From NCBI RefSeq assembly GCF_021341785.1, contig NZ_JAJTTF010000011.1, positions 92,135 through 156,134 on the forward strand: a stretch of DNA of 64,000 nucleotides. The letters are read 5' to 3'. This DNA comes from Microbacterium sp. Au-Mic1. Its GTDB lineage: Bacteria > Actinomycetota > Actinomycetes > Actinomycetales > Microbacteriaceae. The notes below the pieces were generated by a model. It was not told where the DNA came from and did not search any database. It was given only the letters and a program-made list of their open reading frames with translations. Positions 44,740 to 54,639 of this stretch are shown piece by piece (the first letter of the stretch is position 1; each line of letters begins with the position of its first letter). Made by a program: the position numbers and the translations under genes.

Positions 44740-46215
44740 TCAGTCGAGGTGGATCACGCCGGTGCGCAGGTCGCTCATGTCGAGCAGCGTGTGCTTCCCG
44801 CCGATGCGGCCCCAGCCCGTGCGGCTGCCGCCGACACCGCCGAACGGCATGTTGATGTCCCAGAACCCGTTGCTGTCGTTCACGATCACCTGACCGGTGC
44901 GCATCTGCTCCACGAACCGGTAGGCACGGCTGAGATCCTTCGTGAAGACGGCGCCCTGCAGCCCGAGCGCATCGTCGTTGGCGATGCGGAGCAGTTCGTC
45001 GTCCGAGTCGGCCGAGATGATCGGCACGACCGGCCCGAAGGTCTCGGCGACGCTCAGCAGGGCGTCGGGCGCGACACCGTCGACGACCGTGAAGTCGTAG
45101 TAGAGATCGGTCGGGAAGCCCGCGGCGCGGCCCCCGCCGACCACGAACTCGAAGCCGCGCTCGCGCGCCTCGGCGAGGTGTGCATCGACCTTGCTCGCGG
45201 TGGCATGGTTGTTCATCGGGCCGAGCGTGGTCGCGGCGTGGAACGGATCGCCCAGCACGGCCTCCTGCGCTGCCGTGCGGGCAGCCTCGACGAAGCGCTC
45301 ACGGACGGAGCTCGCCACCAGCACGCGCCCCGTGGCGCAGCAGACCTGGCCGGCGTTGTAGTAGGCCCCGCGCACCGCAGCCCGCGCAGCCGCCTCGACG
45401 TCGGCGTCGTCGAGCACGACCACCGGGCCGTTGCCGGACGCCTCGATGATCGAGCGCTTGAGCCCGGCCGTCGCGACGATCTTCTCGGCGGTCGCGGAGG
45501 ATCCGATGAAGCCGATCGCGTCGATGCCGGGATGCGAGACGAGATCCGCCCCGAACGCACCCTCGCCCGGGAGGACGCTGACCAGGCCGGCCGGGACCCC
45601 CGCCTCCTCCAGCACCTCGACGGTGGCGAGGAGCGTGAGCGGCGTGTGCGTCGGCGGCTTCACGACCAGCGCGTTGCCCGTCGCGAGGCCGGGGGCCGCG
45701 AACTCGGAGAACATCAAGACCGGGAAGTTCCACGGGATCACGATCGCCCAGGTGCCGACGCCCTGGTAGAAGGTCCACATCCGCTTGTGGGTGTCGTTGG
45801 CCGGCAGGGTCTCGCCGTGCAGGCGCACCGCGTCCTCGGAGTGCAGGTGGAACAGCTGCGCGGTCTCGTCGATGTCGGCGTAGGACTCGGTCAGCGGCTT
45901 GCCCTGCTCGAGCGTGAGTAGGCGGGCGAGCTCGTCGCGCTTCGCGGCGATGAGGTCACCGACCTTGTGCAGGATCGCGGCACGCTGCCAGACCCCGACA
46001 CGGCTCCAGGCCCGCTGCGCCTCGCGTGCGGCCGCGACGGCCCGGTCGAGGTCTTCGCGCCCCGGCACGGCGACCGCGGCGATCACCTCTCCCGTGACCG
46101 GGCTGACGATATCGGTGGTCTCGCCGGACGCGGCGTCGACGTACTCGCCGGCGATGTAGAGCTGTGTGTGCGGGACGAGGACGTCGGCCGCGGTGGCGAC
46201 GGTGTTCATGGTCAT
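44740..46215 (-). CDS. Aldehyde dehydrogenase
   Basis: 491 residues. P-W-N-F-P (161-165), I-G-S-S-A-T-A-E-K-I (237-246), Glu258 in I-I-E-A-S-G-N-G-P (where most relatives have E-L-G-G-K) and the nucleophile Cys292/293 in G-Q-V-C-C-A-T-G. It oxidises aldehydes with NAD(P)+. The E-A-S-G-N-G-P form indicates an unusual subgroup. It lies in a polyamine/amine-degradation layout with the APC permease upstream. Confidence 0.93.
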   Translation of the reverse strand: MTMNTVATAADVLVPHTQLYIAGEYVDAASGETTDIVSPVTGEVIAAVAVPGREDLDRAVAAAREAQRAWSRVGVWQRAAILHKVGDLIAAKRDELARLLTLEQGKPLTESYADIDETAQLFHLHSEDAVRLHGETLPANDTHKRMWTFYQGVGTWAIVIPWNFPVLMFSEFAAPGLATGNALVVKPPTHTPLTLLATVEVLEEAGVPAGLVSVLPGEGAFGADLVSHPGIDAIGFIGSSATAEKIVATAGLKRSIIEASGNGPVVVLDDADVEAAARAAVRGAYYNAGQVCCATGRVLVASSVRERFVEAARTAAQEAVLGDPFHAATTLGPMNNHATASKVDAHLAEARERGFEFVVGGGRAAGFPTDLYYDFTVVDGVAPDALLSVAETFGPVVPIISADSDDELLRIANDDALGLQGAVFTKDLSRAYRFVEQMRTGQVIVNDSNGFWDINMPFGGVGGSRTGWGRIGGKHTLLDMSDLRTGVIHLD

Positions 46216-46255
46216 GATGATGGGTTCCTCTCAGGGGATCGGGTGAAGGGGAGCG

Positions 46256-47698
46256 TCAGACGGCTTCGTCGACGGTCTGCGGCGGAAGCCCGTTGCGACG
46301 GTCGCGGGCACGGACGAACGCCCAGATCACGACGCCGAGGGCGAGGATGCCGATCGCGATGCTCAGCTCGAGGATCCCGCCATAGCCGGTGATCGAGAAC
46401 CCGGTCGCGCCGACGACGACGATGATCGCGAGCAGGACGGCGAGCGCGATCGAGACCGGCACGAGGAAGTCCGGCAGCCGGATCGGGCGCGCCGCGTTCG
46501 GGCGGTCCTTGCGGAGCAGGGCGAAGCCGGAGACCGCGAGCACGTGCGTGATCACGTAGCCGAGGTTGCCGGTGACGATGATGGCGAGGGGCTGCTGCAG
46601 CACCACGAGCAACACGATGTTCAGCACGAGCATGACGTTGAGCGCCCGCATCGGGATGCCGCGTCGGTCGAGCTTGCCCACGGCCCGGACGGTGACGCCC
46701 TCCTTGCCCATGTTGAAGAGCACGCGTGAGGAGTCGGCCACGGAGGTCAGCATCACCAGCACGAGCGAGGCGATGAGGCAGAGCACCATGATGTTCGCCG
46801 CCGCGTCCGAGGGAACGAGCTTCGCGAATGCCGCGACGAAGAACGTCGCCGGATCCTTGATGATCGCCGCCTCGCCGGCGAATCCGCCGAGGGTGATCGG
46901 GACGAGGAAGAAGACGCCGAGGCAGAACAGGGCCGCGGCGCGGATCGCGCGCGCCGTGTCCTTGACCGGGTCGCGGTACTCCGAGGCGAAGGTCGTGCAG
47001 ACCTCGACGCCGAGCGTGGTCCAGGCCATCACGTAGAGCCAGACGAGCGCGGTGTGCAGGCCCTCCCACCCGCTCAGCTTCCAGGTGAGCTCGCCAGGGT
47101 GCCACCCGCTGCTGAACAGCGGCAGCACGATGAAGACGAACAACGGGACCATGAGGATCGCCGCGGTGATGTAGACGAAGGTCATCGTGACGCGCACGCC
47201 GATCGCGTTGATGGCGTAGAGCGCGAAGATCACGACAAGGCCGATCACGATCGGGAAGCTGAGGTGGATCGGACCGAACGCGAGCTCCCAGGTCTGGTCG
47301 GGGAACCACTGGGACTGGATGATGAGGCCGGTCAGCGCGCCGTAGGTGGCGAGGTTGGATCCCCAGGGCAGCCAGTAGCCGACCCCCGCGACGGGCGCGA
47401 GCCAGGGTGCGCGACTCTTCCAGGCCTCCGCCGCGAAGCCCGCGATGCCGCCGGAGGACTCCGGGAACATCGTGGACAACTCGATGTAGATCCAGTTGAC
47501 GACGAACGCGATGACCATCGAGACGGCCCAGAGCACCGCGGCCCCCCAGCCGCCGAGCCCCGCGATGGATGCACCGAGCGTGGCGATCAGGGCCGCCGGC
47601 ATCGTCATCGACATCGCGAAGGCGTCATACCAGCGCAGCTTGCGCGGGAGCTTCTCCTCCACCGCGTCGCTCGGGTGCGACGTGACTTCCGTGCTCAT
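46256..47698 (-). CDS. APC-family amino acid/polyamine permease
   Basis: 480 residues, about twelve hydrophobic helices. F-P-E-S-S-G-G-I-A-G-F-A-A-E-A-W and V-A-D-S-S-R-V-L-F-N-M-G-K-E-G are APC-family features. Probably imports the amine substrate. It is 40 bases upstream of the dehydrogenase. Confidence 0.93.
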   Translation of the reverse strand: MSTEVTSHPSDAVEEKLPRKLRWYDAFAMSMTMPAALIATLGASIAGLGGWGAAVLWAVSMVIAFVVNWIYIELSTMFPESSGGIAGFAAEAWKSRAPWLAPVAGVGYWLPWGSNLATYGALTGLIIQSQWFPDQTWELAFGPIHLSFPIVIGLVVIFALYAINAIGVRVTMTFVYITAAILMVPLFVFIVLPLFSSGWHPGELTWKLSGWEGLHTALVWLYVMAWTTLGVEVCTTFASEYRDPVKDTARAIRAAALFCLGVFFLVPITLGGFAGEAAIIKDPATFFVAAFAKLVPSDAAANIMVLCLIASLVLVMLTSVADSSRVLFNMGKEGVTVRAVGKLDRRGIPMRALNVMLVLNIVLLVVLQQPLAIIVTGNLGYVITHVLAVSGFALLRKDRPNAARPIRLPDFLVPVSIALAVLLAIIVVVGATGFSITGYGGILELSIAIGILALGVVIWAFVRARDRRNGLPPQTVDEAV

Positions 47699-47763
47699 GG
47701 GACTCCTCGACTCTCTCCGTTGAGTGCACGATGACGGGCAAACTCGCCCATCTGTGGCCCATC

Positions 47764-47790
47764 CTTGCGAAGAGTTGCGGAATGCGCAAG
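47764..47790. promoter_or_regulatory. Inverted CTTGCG/CGCAAG in the permease/oxidoreductase gap
   Basis: CTTGCG (47764-47769) and CGCAAG (47785-47790) in the divergent 170-base gap; a possible Lrp/AsnC site. A TACTTT -10 for the rightward gene lies at 47801-47806. Confidence 0.35.
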
Positions 47791-47870
47791 CATCAACCTG
47801 TACTTTTCATGAGTCAGCATCCACAAGCCCATGGACGCTCACGATTCATCAACGTCAGCGAGGAGCAACG

Positions 47871-49286
47871 ATGCCGCAGACCGCCTTCGAACGCATGCCG
47901 GCCCCGGCGTCCGCCGTCGAGCACGCCCTCCGCGGCACCGAGCAGCGGGTGTTCTGGCTCGACGACGCCACCCCCGAGCGCCACGACGCGCTGACCGGTC
48001 GCATCGACACCGACCTCGTCGTCGTCGGCGGCGGGTACGCAGGGCTTTGGACCGCGCTGCTCGCGACCGAGCGCGATCCGGGCGCCCGGGTGACGATCCT
48101 CGAGGCGAACCGGATCGGCTGGGCGGCGTCCGGACGCAACGGAGGGTTCTGCGAGGCCAGCCTCACGCACGGCCACGACAACGGGGCGAGTCGCTGGCCC
48201 GACGAGATGGACGCCCTCGAACGCATGGGCGCCGAGAACCTCTCCGAGATCGCCGCGACCGTCGAGCGCTACGGGATCCGCGCCGATCTCGAACGCACCG
48301 GCGTCGTGAAGATCGCGACGGAGGAGTACCAGCGCCGTCAGCTCGCGAGCGCTCGCCACGACGACCGGCACGTCTTCCTGGACGGCCCAGAGCTGCGCAC
48401 GATGATCGCCTCCCCCACCTACCGCGCCGGCCTCTGGGACAAGGACGGGAACATCCTCGTGCACCCGGCGAAGCTCGCGTTCGAACTGGCGCGGGTCGTC
48501 GCCGACCGCGGTGTGCGCATCTTCGAGCGCTCCCGCGTCACGGAGATCCGTCGCACCGATCGCGGCGTCGTGGCGATGTCCGCGGCCGGTGCGGTGCACG
48601 CGGAAAGGGGGGTGCTCGCGACCAACGTCTTCCCCTCTCTCCTGCGCCGCAACCGTCTGATGACGGTGCCCGTCTACGACTACGTGCTCGCGACCGAGCC
48701 GCTCACCGCCGCGCAGCGCACAGAGATCGGCTGGCAGGATCGGCAGGGGCTGGCCGACATCGCCAATCAGTTCCACTACTACCGGCAGACCGCCGACGGC
48801 CGGATCGTGTTCGGCGGCTACGACGCCGTGTACCACGCGGGAGGCCGGGTCAGGGAGCGCTACGAGGACCGCCCGTCATCCTTCCGCCGCCTCGCCGAGC
48901 ACTTCCTCACGACCTTCCCCGCACTCGAGGGGATCCGCTTCACGCATCGTTGGGCCGGGGCGATCGACTCCTGCTCGCGGTTCTGCGCGTTCTACGGCAC
49001 GAGCCACGGCGGTCGCGTGGCGCACGCCGCGGGCTTCACCGGCCTCGGCGTCGCCGCGACGCGCTTCGCCGGCAACGTCATGCTCGACCTGCTCGACGGC
49101 CGGACGACGGAGCGCACCGCCCTGGAGATGGTCCGCGCACGGCCGACCCCGTTCCCCCCGGAACCTGCCGCGACGATCGGCATCAACGCAGTCCGCTGGT
49201 CGATGGATCGCGCCGATCACCGGGAGGGCAGGCGCAACCTGCTGCTGCGCACGCTCGACGCCCTGGGGATGGGCTTCGACTCCTGA
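47871..49286 (+). CDS. FAD-dependent oxidoreductase (DAO/PuuB-like)
   Basis: 471 residues. V-V-G-G-G-Y-A-G-L-W (51-60), I-L-E-A-N-R-I-G-W-A-A-S-G-R-N-G-G-F, and W-A-G-A-I-D are typical of DAO-family enzymes near gamma-glutamyl-putrescine oxidase. GAGGAG precedes the ATG. Together with the permease and dehydrogenase it suggests amine or amino acid oxidation in the cytoplasm. Confidence 0.9.
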   Translation: MPQTAFERMPAPASAVEHALRGTEQRVFWLDDATPERHDALTGRIDTDLVVVGGGYAGLWTALLATERDPGARVTILEANRIGWAASGRNGGFCEASLTHGHDNGASRWPDEMDALERMGAENLSEIAATVERYGIRADLERTGVVKIATEEYQRRQLASARHDDRHVFLDGPELRTMIASPTYRAGLWDKDGNILVHPAKLAFELARVVADRGVRIFERSRVTEIRRTDRGVVAMSAAGAVHAERGVLATNVFPSLLRRNRLMTVPVYDYVLATEPLTAAQRTEIGWQDRQGLADIANQFHYYRQTADGRIVFGGYDAVYHAGGRVRERYEDRPSSFRRLAEHFLTTFPALEGIRFTHRWAGAIDSCSRFCAFYGTSHGGRVAHAAGFTGLGVAATRFAGNVMLDLLDGRTTERTALEMVRARPTPFPPEPAATIGINAVRWSMDRADHREGRRNLLLRTLDALGMGFDS

Positions 49287-49380
49287 CCCGGCGCGCCGCA
49301 CGGCGCCGCGTTCTGAGCGAGGGTCGTTTCGAGCGGGGTCGTTGAGAGAGAGCGCCCGCCCACCCCGAGGTCGGGACGAC

Positions 49381-49416
49381 GCGAGGCGCGGCTTCCCAGG
49401 GGAACCCGCGCCTCGC
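49381..49416. terminator. Terminator between oxidoreductase and S53 peptidase
   Basis: GCGAGGCGCGG (49381-49391) pairs with 49406-49416, 14-base loop, between convergent genes. Confidence 0.85.
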
Positions 49417-49437
49417 TCGCCATACCCGTCGAGGCGG

Positions 49438-51357
49438 TTACTGCACCCAGCCTGCGCGGGCGCTGCCCCAGCCGGTCTCGGTGTCCCAGCCCGTGGCGAC
49501 GGACTGGGTCGTGGTGGCGCCGTTGAACGTGCGCACCGAGTAGACGTAGCCGCCGGAGGCGTCGAGCCCGTTCGCGAAATCGACGCGGATCGCGCCCTCG
49601 TCGATGCCTGCGCCGGTGACGTCGTGGAAGCCCTGCCCGTGGGTGCCGTAGATCAGCGGGTTCAGCAGACCGAACCCGGTGCCGCCGTTCGCCTGGATCT
49701 TCAGCGCCGTGATTCCGGCGAACAGCGGCGACGCGAGACTCGTGCCGCCGATGCGGTACGTGTCGTACGCTGCCGTGCCCGTGAAGGTCTGCGTCTGGCC
49801 GACGAGCATGCCGGTGGTCGGGTCGCCGTCCATCGAGACGTCCGGAACCGCGCGTCCGCCGTTGGGGCTGACGACACCGGCGTCCTTCTGGTACTGCGGC
49901 TCGGCGATGTTCGACGAATAGCCGCCGCCTCCGCCGTAGAGGAACGCGTCGCTCTGGGTCCAGGCGCCGCCCTTCAGCACGTACTTCGACGTCTGCCAGC
50001 CGGTCTCACCGGTGAGCCCCTGGTCCGTGATCGCGGTCGACGTGCCGCCGACGGCCGTGACGTACGGATCCGAAGCGGGGTAATCGGTCTGCGCCGAGCC
50101 GAGACGCGCGGCCTCGTCGCCGTCGTCGCCGCTGGAGAAGACGTAGCTGATGCCCTGGGCCGCGCCCTGCAGGAATGCGGTCTGGTACGCGAGCAGCAGC
50201 GACGGCTTCACGACATCGCCCGCGCCACCCCAGGAGTTGGTGACGATGTTCGCGACGTTCTCGTCGTTGATGCGCGTGAACGTGTCGAGCAGATCCGGAT
50301 CCATGCAGCTCTTGCCCGCGTAGTAGCGGATGTTCGCGCCCGGAGCCATGGCGTGCACCGCCTCGACGTCGAGCGTCTCCTCGCCGTACCAGCCGGCCAT
50401 GCCGCACTGGTGATTCGACTTGTTGCTGTTGACGTTGGTGTACGCGTTCGGCACGTTCTGCGAGAACTGGCCGGCGGCGAACGGCTTGTCGCCCGTGTCG
50501 GTGGCGTACCTGTTCGCGTCGGCCTCGACCGTGGGCGAGGCATACGCGTCCGTGATCGCGACGGTCACGCCGGTGCCGTCGTAGCCGCCCGTCAGCCCGG
50601 CTTCGTAGGCGTTGCGCAGCTGCGGACCGGTGTACCCGCACGGCGAGTACGGCAGCGTCTTCCCGTCGAACGCCGGCAGCACCGTGCCGTCGGGTGTCGC
50701 CATGTTGCCGGGGTTCGCGGATCCGTAGGTCGTGCCGCAGACCGGCGAGTTTCGGAATCCTCCGTCCGGCGGGGCGGGCTTCTGCGTCTTCGGCTCGACG
50801 AGCGACGGCGTCGTGTCCAGGCCGTCCACGGCGATGACCGCGCCCGCGAGGGCCCCGGGGGTGGTCGCGGCGCCGTCGGGCGACTGCACCGTGAGCCCGT
50901 CATGCGTGTAGTTCGAGATGGTCACGCCGAACGCCTTGTTCGCGTTGCCCACCCCGCCCTTGACATCCACGTAGCGGTGGCTGGGATCGACCGCGGTCTT
51001 CAGCCCAGCCCCCTGCAGCCAGGACGTGACGGCGTCGACCGTCGCCTGCGGCGCATCGAAGGTCGCGTGGTACTGGTCCGCCGAGAGGAACTTCCGGTAC
51101 TGCGCGGATCCGGGCGTCGAGACCGCGGTCGCGAGCGCCGAGAGTGCGTCCATGCCGCCCGCCGGGGCGAGGTACACGCGGGCGCTCACCGCACCGTTCG
51201 CCGGGCCGCCCTTGGTCGCGTGGCTGAGCCAGCCCGGTGTGGAGTTCGGGATCGGGCTCGGGGGCGGCGGCGCGGCGCTCGCGGCGCCTGCTCCGGCGAA
51301 GGTGGCGGCGACGGTGGCGACGACCGCGAGGGTGACGCCGAGGACTTTTCTACGCAT
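49438..51357 (-). CDS. Secreted S53 (sedolisin-type) serine peptidase
   Basis: 639 residues. Signal peptide to about residue 29 (A-S-A-A). Residues ~35-190 are the propeptide (pro-kumamolisin). The catalytic Glu326/Asp330 pair lies in Y-G-E-E-T-L-D, the oxyanion Asp in a later T-N-S-W-G-G region, and the nucleophile in I-G-G-T-S-L-A-S-P. Acid-active extracellular protease. Confidence 0.93.
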   Translation of the reverse strand: MRRKVLGVTLAVVATVAATFAGAGAASAAPPPPSPIPNSTPGWLSHATKGGPANGAVSARVYLAPAGGMDALSALATAVSTPGSAQYRKFLSADQYHATFDAPQATVDAVTSWLQGAGLKTAVDPSHRYVDVKGGVGNANKAFGVTISNYTHDGLTVQSPDGAATTPGALAGAVIAVDGLDTTPSLVEPKTQKPAPPDGGFRNSPVCGTTYGSANPGNMATPDGTVLPAFDGKTLPYSPCGYTGPQLRNAYEAGLTGGYDGTGVTVAITDAYASPTVEADANRYATDTGDKPFAAGQFSQNVPNAYTNVNSNKSNHQCGMAGWYGEETLDVEAVHAMAPGANIRYYAGKSCMDPDLLDTFTRINDENVANIVTNSWGGAGDVVKPSLLLAYQTAFLQGAAQGISYVFSSGDDGDEAARLGSAQTDYPASDPYVTAVGGTSTAITDQGLTGETGWQTSKYVLKGGAWTQSDAFLYGGGGGYSSNIAEPQYQKDAGVVSPNGGRAVPDVSMDGDPTTGMLVGQTQTFTGTAAYDTYRIGGTSLASPLFAGITALKIQANGGTGFGLLNPLIYGTHGQGFHDVTGAGIDEGAIRVDFANGLDASGGYVYSVRTFNGATTTQSVATGWDTETGWGSARAGWVQ

Positions 51358-51568
51358 CCGGGATCTCCAGACATCAGGTTCGGTCCTCGGCGGTCGCCGG
51401 TGACCGAGGGCGATGCTATTCCCGTGCGACGGCGCGGCGCGAGAGGGGCAGCGCCGTCGGAACCAGGCTCACAGCGCACGCATCAGGTTCTCCCAGCCGA
51501 CGCATTCCCGCCGTTCGAACGAGAACCCGGGGCCGACCGAGACGCACAGTCCGCCCGCGATCTCCGCC

Positions 51569-52768
51569 CTAGCGGAGAACTTCTCCGTCCGTGACGATCA
51601 GGCGCAGGGCACGCCCGGACGACAGCACGGCGAGGTCGCTCAGCGGATCGCCGTTCACGGCGATCAGGTCGGCTTTCGCCCCCTCTCGCACGACTCCGAG
51701 ACGCCCGGATTCGCCGATGATCTCGGCTCCGGTGAGCGTCGCCGAACGGATCACCGCGAGGGGGTCCTGCACCCTGCCGCGGATCGCGAACTCTTCGAGC
51801 TGGAACGCAAGCCCCTCCCCGTGCAGATCCGTGCCGTAGCCGATCCTCACACCGGACCGGTCGGCGAGTGCGAGCGATTCGAGTCCTCGCTCGAAGACCT
51901 CGACCACGGCGGTGCGCTTGGCGGCGTCCAGGTGCTGCCCGGTGTGCCCCTCGACGATCGCCCAGAACGTGGCGAGCGTCGGGACGTAGTAGGCGTCCCT
52001 CTCGAGGAACAGCGCGATGCACTCCTCGTCGAGGAAGTTGCCGTGCTCGATCGTGCGCACGCCGAGCCGCAGCGCCCTCGACACCGCCTCCGCCGAGTAG
52101 ACATGCGCCCCGACGTAACGATGGGCGAGGGCCGCCTCGTCGACCGCGGCGAGGATCTCCGCCTCCGAGAAGCCGAGCGAGTCGATGCGCATCTTCGAGA
52201 TCACGCCGCCGGAGAGGGTGAGCTTGATGTGATCGGCGCCGTCGCGCAGCTCCGCCCGCAGCGCGCGGCGCACCTCCGCCTCGCCGTCGACGACCCGCGT
52301 CAGCGCGTGCCCTCCCGTGGGGGCGAAGATCGGTCCCCCGGCCTTGAGCCGCGGGCCCGTCAGCAGCCGTTCCTCGATCGCGCGGCGCAGCCCGGTGTCC
52401 GCGCCGCCCATGTCCCGCACGGTCGTGAAGCCGCGCAGCAGCATGCGGTGCAGCACCTCGGCGGTGCGGGCGGCATGGTAGCTCGGCGACCAGGACAGGA
52501 TCTCCGTGAAATCGCCCGACGCCTGCGTGACGTGGGCGTGCGCGTCGATCAGCCCGGGGAGGACCGTGCTCCCGACGACGGAGAGCTCCTGCGCGCCGGG
52601 CACGGTGCGCGTCGACGTCGAGATCTCCACGATGTCTCCGTCGTGCGCCACGATCGTGCGCGGCGACGACACCTCACCGGTCTCCACGTCGAGGATCGAC
52701 GCATCGCGGAGCACCAGGGTCGATCGGGTACGGGGACGGGTGCGACGCGGATCGCTGCGAACGGGCAT
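51569..52768 (-). CDS. Amidohydrolase
   Basis: 399 residues. Metal ligands H77 and H79 (D-A-H-A-H), K in H-I-K-L-T-L-S-G-G, H in G-A-H-V-Y-S-A-E-A and T-I-E-H-G-N-F-L, and D in Y-G-T-D-L-H-G. Resembles imidazolonepropionase/prolidase-like amidohydrolases. AGAGGA precedes ATG at 52768. Last gene of the peptide-type ABC operon, so it probably hydrolyses the imported compound. Confidence 0.9.
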   Translation of the reverse strand: MPVRSDPRRTRPRTRSTLVLRDASILDVETGEVSSPRTIVAHDGDIVEISTSTRTVPGAQELSVVGSTVLPGLIDAHAHVTQASGDFTEILSWSPSYHAARTAEVLHRMLLRGFTTVRDMGGADTGLRRAIEERLLTGPRLKAGGPIFAPTGGHALTRVVDGEAEVRRALRAELRDGADHIKLTLSGGVISKMRIDSLGFSEAEILAAVDEAALAHRYVGAHVYSAEAVSRALRLGVRTIEHGNFLDEECIALFLERDAYYVPTLATFWAIVEGHTGQHLDAAKRTAVVEVFERGLESLALADRSGVRIGYGTDLHGEGLAFQLEEFAIRGRVQDPLAVIRSATLTGAEIIGESGRLGVVREGAKADLIAVNGDPLSDLAVLSSGRALRLIVTDGEVLR

Positions 52769-52779
52769 CTCGGTTCCTC

Positions 52780-53604
52780 TCAGACGAACTCGACGTGCGG
52801 GATCGAATCGAGCAGGGTCCGCGTGTACGGGTGCTCGGGGTGGTCGAAGACGCGGTCGATCGGGCCCTCCTCGACGAACTGCCCCGCCTGCATCACGACG
52901 ACGTCGTCCGCGACGTGCCGCACCACCGAGAGGTCGTGCGAGACGAACAGGTACGACAGATCGAGGTCCTTCTGCAGATCGTCGAGCAGGTTCAGGATCT
53001 GGGCCTGGATCGACACGTCCAGCGCCGACACCGGCTCGTCGAGCACGAGCACCTTCGGGTTCAGGGCGAGCGCACGGGCGATGCCGACGCGCTGGCGCTG
53101 CCCGCCGGAGAACTCCCCCGGACGACGCGCCGCCATCTCCGCGCTCACGCCGACCCGATCGAGCAGGTCGTCCACGGCCGTGCGGTCGTACCCGCCGGTG
53201 ATCCGCAGCGGCTCGGCGACGATCTCGTGCACCGTCATCCGCGGATCCAGGGCCGAGTACGGATCCTGGAACACCATCTGCATCCGGCCGCCGAACTGAC
53301 GGCGCTGGCGCGGCGGAAGGCGCGTGATGTCCTGCCCGAACGCGCGGATCGTGCCGGATGCGACCGGGCTGAGTCCGAACAGCGACCGGATCAGGGTCGA
53401 CTTGCCGCACCCCGACTCGCCGACGAGGCCCAGGGTGCGGCCGGCGGTGAGCCGGAGCGACACCCCCCGGACGGCCTGCACGCCGCGGCCCCGGCGGATC
53501 GCGCCGCGTCGGCCGTAGGTGACGTGCAGGTCGGTGACCTCGATCAGCGGCTCTGCGCCGTGCGCCGAGCCGCCCTGCGGCGTGGTGCTCGCGGAATCCG
53601 ACAT
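52780..53604 (-). CDS. Oligopeptide-type ABC ATPase (DppF-like)
   Basis: 274 residues. Walker A G-E-S-G-C-G-K-S (62-69), signature F-S-G-G-Q-R-Q-R, Walker B L-V-L-D-E-P-V-S-A-L-D. Second ATPase of the Dpp/Opp type. Confidence 0.93.
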   Translation of the reverse strand: MSDSASTTPQGGSAHGAEPLIEVTDLHVTYGRRGAIRRGRGVQAVRGVSLRLTAGRTLGLVGESGCGKSTLIRSLFGLSPVASGTIRAFGQDITRLPPRQRRQFGGRMQMVFQDPYSALDPRMTVHEIVAEPLRITGGYDRTAVDDLLDRVGVSAEMAARRPGEFSGGQRQRVGIARALALNPKVLVLDEPVSALDVSIQAQILNLLDDLQKDLDLSYLFVSHDLSVVRHVADDVVVMQAGQFVEEGPIDRVFDHPEHPYTRTLLDSIPHVEFV

Positions 53605-53606
53605 GA

Positions 53607-54638
53607 TCAGCCCTCCGATCCGATGGGCGCGACGGGGAGGGGGCTGCGGACCTCGTCGGCGAAATGGCATGCGGAGCGGGAGCCGTTCGGCCGGGTCTCC
53701 AGCCTCGGGCGCACCTCGACGCAGATCGAGCGTCCGCGGGCGAGTTCGCACCGCGGCGCGAATGCGCAGCCCGACGGCCGGGAGCGCGGCGAGGGCGGAT
53801 TCCCCGGAATGGCATAGGCGCGCTCATCCCGCGCGGTGAGCTGGCTGCGCAGCAGACCCTGCGTGTACGGATGCGTCGGCGACAGGAAGATGTCCCGCGT
53901 GGATCCGGCCTCGACGATCCGCCCGGAGTACATGATGAGCATCCGGGAGGCGTTCTGCGCGGCGAGCCCCAGGTCGTGCGTGATGAGGATGAGCGCGGAC
54001 GACAGCTCGGCGCGCGCCTGCTCCAGCGTCATCATGACCTGCGCCTGCACCGTGACGTCGAGCGCAGTCGTCGGCTCGTCGGCGATGAGCAGGGCCGGGT
54101 CGTTCGCCATCGCCATCGCGATCACCGCGCGCTGGCGCATGCCACCCGACCACTCGTGCGGGTACGCGCGGGCTCGCGTGGCGGCGTCCTTCACACCCAC
54201 CCGCGCGAGCAGACCGTGCACCCGGGTGCGCGCCTCGGCGCGGGACACCTTCTGATGCAGCCTGATCGCCTCGGCCAGCTGCGAGCCGATGCGCCGCAGC
54301 GGGTTGAGCGCGGTCATCGGATCCTGGAAGATCATGCCGATGTCGCGGCCGCGGATCTGGCGAAGCTGCTGCTCGCGCAGGCCCACGATGTCCTTCCCCC
54401 GCCACCGGATCGACCCCGAGGCGACCTCGAGCCCGTACGGCAGCAGGCCCATCACGGCGAGCATGGTCAGGCTCTTGCCGGATCCGGACTCGCCCACGAT
54501 GCCGACGACCTCGCCGTCGTCCACGGTGAAGGACACGTCGTCGATGAGACGCACGGTCTCGCCGTCAGGCCCCGTCGTGGTGACGACCAGTCCCTGCACC
54601 TCCAGCAGCGGAGGCGTCGTGATCATCTCTGCAGGCAT
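53607..54638 (-). CDS. Oligopeptide-type ABC ATPase (DppD-like)
   Basis: 343 residues. Walker A G-E-S-G-S-G-K-S (49-56), signature W-S-G-G-M-R-Q-R, Walker B L-L-I-A-D-E-P-T-T-A-L-D, and the oligopeptide C-terminal region with two cysteines (C-A-F-A-P-R-C), often an iron-sulfur site. Confidence 0.93.
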   Translation of the reverse strand: MPAEMITTPPLLEVQGLVVTTTGPDGETVRLIDDVSFTVDDGEVVGIVGESGSGKSLTMLAVMGLLPYGLEVASGSIRWRGKDIVGLREQQLRQIRGRDIGMIFQDPMTALNPLRRIGSQLAEAIRLHQKVSRAEARTRVHGLLARVGVKDAATRARAYPHEWSGGMRQRAVIAMAMANDPALLIADEPTTALDVTVQAQVMMTLEQARAELSSALILITHDLGLAAQNASRMLIMYSGRIVEAGSTRDIFLSPTHPYTQGLLRSQLTARDERAYAIPGNPPSPRSRPSGCAFAPRCELARGRSICVEVRPRLETRPNGSRSACHFADEVRSPLPVAPIGSEG

Positions 54639-54639
54639 G

